Shown: positions 34,681 to 44,430 of the stretch, one piece after another
Layout of the letters: every line of letters begins with the position of its first letter
How positions within the stretch are numbered: the first letter of the stretch is position 1
Assembly (NCBI GenBank): GCA_036346405.1
Contig: CM070553.1
Coordinates: 71,364,976 to 71,428,975 of the forward strand
Reading direction: 5' to 3'
Length of the DNA stretch: 64,000 nucleotides
From: Phyllostachys edulis
Taxonomy: Eukaryota > Streptophyta > Magnoliopsida > Poales > Poaceae
Notes under the pieces: generated by a model
Seen by the model: the letters and a program-made list of their open reading frames with translations, nothing else
Database searches by the model: none
Told to the model about the DNA's origin: nothing
Program-made: the position numbers and the translations under genes

Positions 34681-35482
34681 CTCGCGACGACGCCTGCGAT
34701 GCTTGGACAAGGATAAATGCGCAGCGGGACAACGAGGAGGTCCGGCGGAGGTCTTAAACACGCGCAAGGTGAGGATTAAATGCAGGTTAAGACATGCCAA
34801 TGATTTCAATGATTTGAGCACATGATGGCGCATGCGTGGTGGATCTTTGTCCTAAAACGACAACAGCGCCCGATTTGTCGACAAAGACCGGGTTCAAAGA
34901 CGTGGTCATCGCCGGCGATCTGAGACCTCATGGCGACATCAATGGTACCGTTGGTTCGCAATAACCATGCGCGCAATGGACCTCCTCTCAACGGCGGCGA
35001 CGGCCTTGAACGCCGTGAGCCGGAGACAACGAAGACAAGCACACGGCAAAATTCAAAATGCAAAAGGAAGCTCATGCGACATCCAATCAGCGTGTGCCCA
35101 ATTTAAAAGCTCAGCGACCTCATACATCTGGTGCCCAGCTAAGGACTATCGGGAGTACAGGAGGTCCTAAGGTCTTGAGGAGGTCGAGGAAGGAGGACCG
35201 TCTTGGGGAGGAAGGGTGCTCCACGGCCAAAGCTTGACTCAAGCTCCACTTTGTCCCCTCTGCAAATGCCCAACAAATCAAGTTAGGACTTGGTCCCAGA
35301 GGGTAGGGCACAAATGGAAGCAAGGAGAAAAGGAGGAAAACTCCAGGACCCTTGTCCACCGAGGAGCTTCAAGCTTCTCAACAATGGCGACCAAGAGAGC
35401 TTTGGTGGTTTAGAGCTCATAAGCAGGGTGCAAGCAAGGAGATAATGGTGTGCAAAGGAAGCCAAGGAAACAGTGGGGGAGG

Positions 35483-35490
35483 TTTTATAG
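35483..35490 (-). promoter_or_regulatory. Candidate TATA box, G3 right (5') LTR
   Basis: Minus strand CTATAAAACC, in the LTR that would drive G3 transcription. Confidence 0.45.
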
Positions 35491-35889
35491 CTAGGGCAAA
35501 AAGGGTCATAGACCCGGGTTAAGCTCATGGTGAGCTTAGCCCATGGCTCGATTCAAGGGTTGGACAAGACACGAGGCGACATGGTGGCAGTGCGTGTGGG
35601 CGGGGGAGGGCGGAAGGTGACACGCATTTAATGCTGGTCGACAAAGAGTTGTTAAAGTACACGTGGGCCAGTGGGCATTAACTCCTCGCTCGAGGAACAC
35701 GCATGCGTGACCAAGGAAGGAGAAGAACGAGGGGAGGTCATTTTGACCGTTGGATAAGCCACGGGGAGGTCTGGCCCTCCGATGTGGTTTTGAACCGTTA
35801 CGCTCAAATGGTGGGAGGAGGTCCCAGCCACACGATCAAGGATGGGAGGTCGTAGCCCTCCGATTTCCTTAATGTGTAAGCGCCGCGTG

Positions 35890-36605
35890 GGAAAATGGGA
35901 TTAGGAGGTCCAAGGCGTTGGATCTCCATCCAGCAGTCTTGGACCTCTGTGAGGTCTTAACCGCACATGAACTTAAGAGCATGAGGGGAGGTCATGGCCT
36001 TAGGATTTAAATCAGGGCACACAACCAAAGGAGGTCGAGGCTTTGCATGAAGCCGAGAGGTCAAGACCTTTGGATTTTGATCAACGGTGGTGATCAAGGC
36101 AGGGAGGTCTGAGCCTCGGCGTGGCGCAAAGGAGGTCTTGAGCTTGCACAACACACAAGGAGGTCATGGCCATTAGATTTAGATCTAAGAACGCGACCTC
36201 ACGTCTTGTGAGAGATCGATGCATAAGACAAGGAGGAGGTCGTGGCCAGTGGATTTTAATCAGCGGTGCACAACAGATAGGGGAGGTCTGGTATTTGGAT
36301 ATTTTGAGGGAGGTTGTGGGGCATTGGATCGATCCAGCGACTCGACCTCGTTTAGAAGTGGGAGGTTTGCTTAGTTTAACGGTGAGGGAGGTCATGGCCA
36401 TGGATCTTGGATCCAGGGCTCGACCTCAACAAGGTGGGATGTCAAGTGGTTTGACAACCCGTGGAGGTTTTGAGATTTAACACGAGGGAGGTCATGGCCA
36501 GTGGATCTTTGATCAACGGTTATGACTGAGTGAGTGAGGGTCTTTGCGGTGTTGACCAGCGGAGGAGGTCGTGGCGGTTGGATGTAAATCCAGCGGCTCG
36601 ACCTG
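35890..36605 (-). repeat. Palindromic GAGGTC...GACCTC array (array 2), G3 right LTR
   Basis: Counterpart of 25440-26165. Several units have lost one to three bases in the arms, for example near 36160 and 36390, so few remain full palindromes. Confidence 0.82.
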
Positions 36606-37167
36606 ATCAAGTGGAAGGAGAGTCTGTTGGGGTGCGAGACACGGTTGGGCTGGACCCGGTTTTGCCTGGCTAGCCAAGGAGCAGTGTAGGCTTTTAAATT
36701 TAGTTTTTAACAGCTGAAACTTAGCAGAATTATTTGAGATAGCAAATGAACTCCAAATTTGATGAAATTTTAACTGGAGCTTGCTGACAATGAGATTAAC
36801 CTTGCATAAAATTTCCAGAGGTTATTATGCAATGCATTTTTCTCAGGAAATTCATGAAGGTTGTTCAAGTTTGTTTTACCTCCAAAATTTATCAAACAAG
36901 TTTTACATCTTGGGATATTTTTCAGAGGGTCCCACATCAGTTTTTTGGGACCAAGGAAAATATAATCCAAATGTTTGGCACAAGATTTAGATAATTGGAA
37001 AATGAGTTTGACTTTTGGTCAACAAGAGCCTTGTGTTTTTGGATTACACAACTCTTGGACAAGAATTACATGAATGTTTAGGGGTTTTCAAGGTGTGAGA
37101 AAACGTTTTAATTTCTACACCTTAATTATATTTGAACAAACCCTGTTTACACAGTTGGGATGTTACG

Positions 37168-37305
37168 TGATCCTTTCAAGGGGACTCCTGATGGTTCTTC
37201 TGAGTCTTCTTCTGGTTTTTCTCTTGCGTGTTTATCTGCTATTCAAGAAGAAGAGTTTGAGAGTCTTCCTGAGGCTGATTTAGCTCTTTTAGCCAAGAAA
37301 GTCAC
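37168..37305 (+). pseudogene. C2 gag, 3' portion between G3 and G4
   Basis: An open frame that continues copia Gag after G3: it begins DPFKGTPDGSSE, passes an acidic stretch with EEEFESLPE, and ends LALLAKKVT at the G4 junction. Acidic blocks followed by DLALLAKK-type sequence are typical of SIRE Gag just before the zinc knuckle. The first five bases (TGATC) are the candidate target duplication of G3. The knuckle itself would lie beyond G4. Confidence 0.85.
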
Positions 37306-37383
37306 TGTAACATCCCAACTGTATAAACAGGGTTGTTCAAGTATAATTATATGTGTAGAAATTAAAAACTTTTCCTCACACCT

Positions 37384-37452
37384 TAGATTTGGACCTCAGG
37401 TCTGGCAGTTGGATCAAATGAATGATCCTCAAGATCCCAATCTGGCAGTGAA
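37384..37452. other. Filler sequence at the G4 LTR deletion
   Basis: About 70 bp with no match in the other LTRs here. It contains CTGGCAG twice, 40 bp apart (37402 and 37442). It lies between LTR positions about 78 and 1212, as judged against G5. Confidence 0.55.
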
Positions 37453-37990
37453 GACCTCCCTTTGGTTGTGCGCCTGGATTTAAATCCAAAGGCCAAGACC
37501 TCCCCTCATGCTCTTAAGTTCATGTGCGGTTAAGACCTCACAGAGGTCCGCCTGTTGGATGGAGATCCAACGCCTTGGACCTCCTAATCCCATTTTCCCA
37601 CGCATGCTACACATTAAGGAAATCGGAGGCCACGACCTCCCATCCTGATCGTGTGGTGGGACCTCCTCCCGATCATTTAGGCGAACGGTTCAAAAACCAC
37701 ATCGGAGGCCAGACCTCCCAGTGGGCTTATCCAACAGTCAAAATGACCTCCCTGTTCTTCTCCTTCCTTGGTCACGCATGCGTGTTCCCGAGCGAGGAGT
37801 TAATCAAGAAAACATCCATTTGTGTACCTTTAACAACTCTATCTCGACCGCATTAAATGCAGTCGCTTTCCGCCTCTCACCGCTTAGCCTGTCACCATGT
37901 CAACTTTACATCTTGTCCAAGCCCTAGACCGACCCATGGGCCAAGCTCACCGTGAGCTTAACCCGTGGTTCACAACCTCCGGTGCCCTAG

Positions 37991-37997
37991 TATAAAG
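37991..37997 (+). promoter_or_regulatory. Candidate TATA box, G4 LTR
   Basis: TATAAAG in the context CCTAGTATAAAGCCTCCCCC, at the position of the G3 TATA box. The equivalent stretch in G5 (near 42349) reads GGATAAAACC, weaker. Confidence 0.45.
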
Positions 37998-38759
37998 CCT
38001 CCCCCACGGTTTCCTTGGCTTCCTTTGCACACCATTATCCCCTTGCTTGCACCCCTGTGCTTGCGAGCTCTAAACCACCAAAGCTCTCTTGGCCGCCATT
38101 GTTGAAAAGCTTGAAGCCCTCGGTGGTGAAGGCTTGCTCCAGTGGCTCTCTCTCAACCTCTAGCTCATTTTAAGCTCCCCCAAAACCTCCTGAAGTGAAC
38201 CTAACACTTTGTGAGGTGACATTTTCAGGAGTGGGCTAGTGGAGCTTGAAGCTTGGAGTTGGAGCTTGGTCTTGAGCAGCGGAGCTTCCCATCTTCTCCA
38301 ACTCAGGCCATCGCCATCCTCGACCTCCCCGGCACTTTAGGACCTCCAGGTACTTCCTGATAGTCCTTTAGCGCTGGGCACCCGCGTGTATGAGGTTGCG
38401 GAGCTTTTATTTGGGCACACGCTTGAATGTCGCGCAGAGCTTCCCTTTTGCATTTTGGATTTTGCCGTGTGGTGCCTTCGTTGTCCTCTCCGGCTCACCG
38501 GCGTTTAAGGCCGTCGCCGCCGTTGAGAGGAGGTCCATTGGGTGCGTATGGTTATTATGGACCGCGGTACCATTGATGTCACCGGCGAGTGCAGATCGCC
38601 CGGCGATGACCACGTCTTTGAACCCGGTCTTTGTCGGACAAAGCGGCAAATACCGTTGTCGTTTTTAGGACAGAGATTTGTCGCGTTTAATGCACTAATC
38701 AAGTGCTCAAATCATTATAATCATTGGCATGTCTTAACTGCATTTAATCCTCCCTTGCG

Positions 38760-39330
38760 CCATTTAAGACCTCCGCGACCTCCTCGTTGTCCCGCGCATT
38801 TATCCCTTGTCCAAGCACGCAAGTCTTGCGCAAGCACGTGGTCGTGAGCTCGGGGCGTCCATGACCTCCTCCGAGGAGATCTTGAGCGTCCAAGACCTCC
38901 CCTGCGCTTATCGTGGCCGTCGAGACCTCCTCGGAGGTGCAGCGGACGTTAGGACCTCCCCTAGGACCTCCCCTAGGTCATCTCGATCGTTCATGACATC
39001 CCCTGTAGATCTTGACCGTCAAGGTCCTCCTCGGACGATCTGAACCATCAAGGACCTCCCTTGGAACATCTGGACCGTCCCAGACCTCCTTTGAGAGTCT
39101 TGACGATGTAGATCTTCCTTGGGGAGATCTTGGTAGTTTAGATCTTCCTTTGGAAGATCTCAACCGTTGAGGACCTCCCCATCGTTGTGGTCCGTTGGAT
39201 TCCCCATCTCTGACGCCACGACCTCCCTCACCTCGCACATGCTTGCTAGGAGGTCCATGACCTCTGGACCTCTTGAGCACGTGTGTCTTTGTTCACTGGG
39301 AGGTCTGAGCCGTTAGATCTAAGATCTGTG
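38760..39330 (+). repeat. GACCTCC direct-repeat array (array 1), G4 LTR
   Basis: About fifteen GACCTCC cores, many followed by a GATCTTGACCGTC-like tail, at 30-45 bp spacing. It includes the paired AGATCTTCCTTTGGAAGATCT palindrome-like stretch near 39138-39160, also seen in G1 and G3. Confidence 0.85.
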
Positions 39331-39884
39331 GCTCACGTCCTCCTTGTATTTGGTTTTAGAAATTCGGTGAACTCTTAAGTATAAACCGAAAAGGTATAAC
39401 TTTAGAATTTCATATCTTTTTCGTTTTAAATCCAAATAAGGTCATTCAAATTGTGTTAGCTCTGTCTTGAACTTAACTTTAATCCAAAAATGATTGTAAG
39501 TTGAGTTCAGCTCCAGAGCACAGTCTTGCCATTAGATTTTAAAACTCACTTTAAATATACACTCAAATTAATGCTTAACTTATAAAATACATAACTAATG
39601 CTCTGTAGATTATTTTTGAGTGAGACCAACTTTGTTGGTTTCCTCCATTAATGAACTCCCTGTGAAAATTAGTTTTGAGCTTGTTGCTGTTATAAAAATG
39701 AGGACTTGTGCATTATAATTTTGTTCAAGTTCTTGTTTTTGAAAAATTGTAGAAAGTGCATAATAGCTCCAAATGAGGTGAACTCAATTGTGTTATTCAT
39801 CTCATGAGGTGCTGGTTTTACAGTAAAAATCTCAGTATCACCACTGTTCTAGAAAATGTTGCCTCATAATTAAATTAGTGAATA

Positions 39885-40199
39885 GTGCAGTTTGGTATTT
39901 TTAGGGCTGAGCAGAATTGTTTTGCTCATATCTTTTGCATTAAGAATCCAAATCAATTGGTTCTTGTTGCTAAATTCCCTAAAAATCACCCTCTTGCTGC
40001 TGTAGAAAATTCAGAGTGTTTGGAGTTCGTTTGCTGTGCTGTCCTTGATTACTTTCGTCGTTCTTATCGGTTCTTTATCGCTTTTCCGTTAGGTTTCGAC
40101 ATTTGTGGTAATCCCGAGAGTGACCCTCTACCACAACTTGAGCAAGATCAGCAAGGCAAGCAGTTTGATCATATCCCCTCTAACGTCCCATTACTTTAA
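39885..40199 (+). other. LTR-internal open frame, G4 copy (not shown to be a gene)
   Basis: 104 codons, MQFGIFRAEQNCFAHIFC at the start and PLGFDICGNPESDPLPQL near the end. Same start and about 80% of residues as the G5 frame. No known domain. Confidence 0.35.
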
Positions 40200-41142
40200 A
40201 GGTTAATATATTGTTTTACTTCTATGTATGCATGCTACTTTGTGTTAAATATCGCTAGTAATCCTATAGTTGCATAATCCGTAGGAGTTGTTTATCCTCT
40301 ACTACCAATGAGCCTAGGTTATTTGCTATGGTTTGAGCTCGTTGGATGAGCTCTTATCACTTAGTAGTTGCGTTTTCTACTGCTTAGACATGCTTAGTAA
40401 CGGTAGTAATGGGCGATCATCAACTTAGTCGATGGTCTTGATCACTCAAAACTGATTATTACTCCTATATGTCCAGCCCTTGTGCTTTGATTAATTTGTA
40501 AAATCAAAAACTGAAAATAAAAGATTGATTTAGACTTGGGCATATTGGATGGATGGTGCGGTTTTTGGAATGTGGTGGTATGCCTGGTGTAACATCCCAA
40601 CTGTATAATTTGGGTTATTCAAGTATAATTATATGTGTAGAAATTAAAACTTTTTCTCACAACTTGAAAACCCCTAAAATCTCATGTAATTCTTGTCCAA
40701 GAGTTGTGTAGTCCAAAAACACAAAGCTCTTGTTGACCAAAAGCCAAATTCCTTTTCCAGTTATCTTAAATCTTGTGCCCAACAATTGGAAAGTATTTTC
40801 CTTGGTCCTAAAACTGATGTGGGACCCTCTGAAAAATATCACAAGTTGTAAAACTAGTTTGATAAATTTTGGAGGTAAAACAATCCTTTAAACAACCTTA
40901 ACGAATTTCACGAGAAAAGTGCATTGCATAATAACCTCTGGAAATTTTATGCAAGGTTGATCTCATTGTCGACAAGCTCCAGTTAAATTTCATTAAATTT
41001 GGAGTTCATTTGCTATCTCAAATAATTCGATAAGTTTCAATTGTTAAAAACTAAATTTAAAAGCCTACACTTTGTTCCTTGGGCTAGCCACTTGGCAAAG
41101 CCGGTCCACCCCAACCCCATCGACCTCCTTCCCCACCTTGAT

Positions 41143-41928
41143 GAGGTCGTGGCCGCTGGATCCAATCCAAAGGCCACGACCTCCCCTCAACCAACGCACC
41201 CGGGACCTCCTTGAAGTCCTCTCGGACCGCGTGGACCTCCTCGTCAACGTGGGTGCGAGACCTCCTTCATGGTCAACACCGCAACGGCTTTCCCACCTCA
41301 TCGTCGTAACCGTTGGATCAAAGATCCGCGGTCATGACCTCCCCATGTGTTAAATCCCAAAGACCTCCTCACCTTGTCCAGGTCATAGCCCTTGGATTAA
41401 GATCCAACCGCCCCGACCTCCCTTGTTATCAAACCTCAAAACCACCTTCCACCTTGGCGAGGTCATAGGCATTGGATTTACATCCAACCGCTCCTCGACC
41501 TCCTCCTCTTAATCTAACTATCGACCTCCTTTGCACTCACTTGAGGTCGCAGCTGCTTGGATTTACATCCAAAGGCCACGACCTCCTCTCGAAAAACATC
41601 ACGGTTAGGTCATTCACAAGACGTGAGGTCGTTGCCCTTAGATCTAAATCTAATGGCCATGACCTCCCTTGTGTGTTGCGTAAGCTCAAGACCTACTTTG
41701 CGCCACGTCGCGAGGCTCAGACCTCCCTGTTTTGATCACCACCGTTGGATCAAAATCCAAAGGTCTTGACGTCCCCCGCTTCACGCAAAGCCTCGAGACC
41801 TCCCTTGGTTGTGTGCCCTTGATTTTAATCCAAAGGCCATGACCTCCCCTCATGTCTTACGTTCACGTGCGGTTAAGACCTCACAGAGGTCCAAGGCCGC
41901 TGGATGGAGATCCAACGCTTTGGACCTC
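41143..41928 (+). repeat. Palindromic GAGGTC...GACCTC array (array 2), G5 5' LTR
   Basis: Best-preserved copy. Palindromic units lie at 41143-41183, about 41299-41341, 41379-41420, 41459-41502, 41543-41585, 41625-41666 and 41886-41928, with two weaker ones near 41740 and 41810. The first unit has perfect 12-nt arms, GAGGTCGTGGCC and GGCCACGACCTC, around a 17-nt centre holding TGGATCCAA. Most centres carry TTGGAT...ATCCAA. The period is 80-84 bp. Confidence 0.92.
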
Positions 41929-43099
41929 TGTCCTATTTTCCTCGTGGCGCTACACATTAAGGAAATCGGAGGCCACGACCTCCCATCCTTGATCGTGTGG
42001 TGGGACCTCCTCCCATCATTTAGGCGTAACGGTTCAAAATTGTCATCCGATGGTTAGGACCTCTCCCAGGTTTTATCCAACGGTCATAAAGACCTCCCCT
42101 GTTCTTCTCCTTCCTCTGACACGCCTGCGAGCTCTGAGCAGTGTATTTAATGCGTGTCTGCATGCATGAGATACGTTATATGACTCTTCTCGACCGCATT
42201 TAATGCAGTCGACTTTTATCCTCTAGTCAGCTCAAGCCTGCCACTGTGTCAACATACCATCTTGTCCATTGTCATAGACCACGCCATGGGCCAAGCTCAC
42301 CATGAGCTTAGCTAGTGGTCTAAGACCTCCTTTGCCCTAAGGATAAAACCACCCCCACTATGCCTTTGTCTTCTTTTACACGCCATTGTTCCTTGCTCGC
42401 TCTCCCGGGCTTGGGAACTCTAAACCACTAAAACCTTCCTTGGCCGCCATTGTTGGAGTTGAAGCTCCTTGGTGGGCAAGGGTCGCTGGAGATTTCTTCT
42501 CCCTCTCCTTGCTTCCATTTGTGCCTTTCCTCTGGGACCAAGCCCTAACCAAATTTGTTTGGGCCTTTTTGAGAGGTGGACAAAGCTAGAGCCGGAGCCG
42601 AGCCTTGGGTGTGAAGCTTCATTGTCTTCCCCAACTCCAAATCATCACCTCCACGACCTCCCGGCACCTTAGGACCTCCGTACTCCTCCTATAGTCCTTA
42701 GTTGCCGCACCCGCTGAATGATTTTATGAGCTTTCTTGGCACAAGCTTGAATGTCGCGTGGAGCTTCATTTTGCTTTTCGGTGTTTGGCCGTCTTTGGTC
42801 AATTTGCCCTCTCCGGCTCATGGCGTTCAAAGCCGCCGTCGCCGTTGAGAGGAGGTCCACCGAGTGTGCAACGTTATTGTGCACTTTCGGTGGTACCATT
42901 GAGAGGTCGCCATGAGGTCTACATCACGGCGAGAACCAAATCTTTGAGCTCGGGATTTTTGCCGGACGCACGGCGGCGTGCCGTTGTCGTTTTAGGACAG
43001 AGATCCTCAGCTTTGATTGCGCTAATCATTGCTCAATCTCGCGATCATTGGCGTCTTAACTGCCTTTAATCCACCCTTGTGCGTGCATTTAAGACCGCT

Positions 43100-43510
43100 T
43101 GCGCGCGGACCTCCTCGTGGTCCCGCGCGCATTTATGCCTTGTCCAAGCGCGTGCGCGCTGGGCCTGGGACGTCCAGACCTCCTCTGAGGAGATCTGGAG
43201 CGTCCAGGACCTCCCCCGCGCGCGATCCTGACCATCCAGACCTCCCTGGAGGTCTGTGATGTTTAGATCTACCGCTTAGGACCTCCTCGAGGTCATCTCA
43301 CCGTTGAGGACCTCCCCTTTAGATCTGGTCCGTTCCGGACCTCCCCCATCGTTAGGTCCGTTGGATTTCCCATCTACGGCCACGACCTCTCCACACCTCG
43401 CGCATGTGCGTTACTAGGAGGTCCAGACCTCTGGACCTCACGTGGCGTGTGTGTTGTTCTCCGGGAGGTCTGAGCCGTTAGATCTGTGATCTGTGGCTCA
43501 CGACCTCCCA
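43100..43510 (+). repeat. GACCTCC direct-repeat array (array 1), G5 5' LTR
   Basis: Around ten GACCTCC cores with tails such as GAGATCTGGAGCGTCC, shorter than the G4 copy. Confidence 0.82.
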
Positions 43511-44058
43511 TGTCCTTGTGAATTTTCTTAGGAATTCCGTTAAGTCTTAATTATAAAACAGAATAAGGTATAAGCTTTAGAATTCCATATCTTTTTCATT
43601 TTAATCCAAATGAGGTCATTCAAAGTATGTTGGCTCTGTCTTGGACTTGACTTTAATCCAAAAATGATTGTAAGTTGAGTTCAACTCCAGAGCACAGTTT
43701 GCCATTAGATTTTAAAACCAACTTTAAAATATACACTTAAATCAATGCTTAACTTGTAAAATACAAAACTAATGCTCTGTAGATTATTTTTGAGTGAGAC
43801 CAACTTTGTTGGTTTCCTCTAATAATGAACTCACTATGAAAATTAGTTTTGAGCTTGTTGCTGTTATAAAAATGAGGACTTGTGCATTATAATTTTGTTC
43901 AAGTTCTTGTTTTTGAAAAATTATAGAAAGTGCAATATATCTCCAAATGAGATGAACTCAATTGTGTTATTCATCTCATGAGGTGCTGGTTTTACAGTAA
44001 AAATTTCAGCTTCACTTCTGTTCTAGAAAATGTTGCCTCATAATTAAATTAATGAATA

Positions 44059-44430
44059 GTGCAGTTTGGTATTTTAGGGGCTGAGCAGAATTGTTTTGCT
44101 TATAACTTTTGCATTGAGAATCCAAATCAATTGGTTCTTGTTGCAATATTCCCTAAAAATCACCCTCTTGCTGCTGTAGAAAATTCAGAGAATTTGGAGT
44201 TCGTTTGTTGTGCTGTCTTTGTTGTTTTTCGTCGTTCTTATCGGTTCTTTCTCGCCTTTCCGTTAGGTTTCGACATTTGTGGTGATCCCGAGAGTGACCC
44301 TCCGCAACAAATTGACCAGCAACAGCAAGGCAAGCAGTTTGATCATTTCCATCATTGTCCCATTACTTTAAAGCTTAATATATCGTTTTACTTCTATGTA
44401 TGCATGCTACTTTGTGTTAAATGTCGCTAG
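44059..44430 (+). other. LTR-internal open frame, G5 copy, 123 codons (not shown to be a gene)
   Basis: The longest version of the frame seen in G1, G3 and G4: MQFGILGAEQNCF, FPKNHPLAAVENSE, RRSYRFFLAFPLGFDICGDP, then GKQFDHFHHCPITL and a hydrophobic end with FYFYVCMLLC. It would lie in the transcribed LTR part. No family recognised and no evidence of expression. Confidence 0.35.

Larger units (their letters stand above)
21464..37167 (-). mobile_element. G3: full-length Tekay/Del-like Ty3/gypsy chromovirus, 15.7 kb
   Basis: The only element here with both LTRs and all internal parts inside the window. On the minus strand: 5' LTR (37167-31918), primer site, leader, gag, protease, RT, RNase H, integrase, chromodomain, polypurine tract, 3' LTR (26731-21464). 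LTRs are 5250 and 5268 bp, very long for a plant retrotransposon. In the AT-rich stretch compared (about 360 bp) they differ at two positions, which suggests recent insertion. RT, RNase H and integrase are mostly open; gag and the protease region are frameshifted. Confidence 0.95.
31918..37167 (-). repeat. G3 5' LTR
   Basis: Starts TGTGAGCACCGG on the plus strand (LTR end) and runs to TGTTACG at 37167, where the expected final A is G. It matches 21464-26731. Array 1 at 34320-34680, candidate TATA box at 35483-35490, array 2 at about 35890-36605. A CA microsatellite of about 14 bp lies near 32925. Confidence 0.95.
19509..37305 (+). mobile_element. C2: SIRE-type Ty1/copia element, host of G1, G3 and G4
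   Basis: Only 19509-21463 and 37168-37305 are C2 sequence: part of the 5' LTR, the primer site and most of gag. G1 cuts the 5' LTR on the left, G3 splits gag, and G4 cuts gag on the right. The gag frame on the two sides of G3 joins in a sensible way. The rest of C2 is not in the window and is presumably beyond G4. C2 is the oldest element here by nesting order. It is related to C1 (same gag start and LTR U5 motif style) but is a distinct subfamily. Confidence 0.85.
37306..40587 (+). mobile_element. G4: gypsy element of the G1/G3/G5 family, partial 5' LTR
   Basis: Starts TGTAACATCCC right after C2 gag (flank GTCAC) and runs in plus orientation until G5 interrupts it. Only the first 78 bp of the LTR start are present, then about 70 bp of unrelated sequence, then LTR sequence from about 1.2 kb in. 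Most of the palindromic array is therefore missing. The rest of G4 should lie beyond G5, outside the window. Confidence 0.85.

Noticed and set aside
41143..41928. Regular ~80-bp repeats resembling a CRISPR array
   Set aside because: The intervals between palindromes also repeat, the units are degenerate, and the array recurs at the same place in every family LTR. It belongs to plant retrotransposon DNA.
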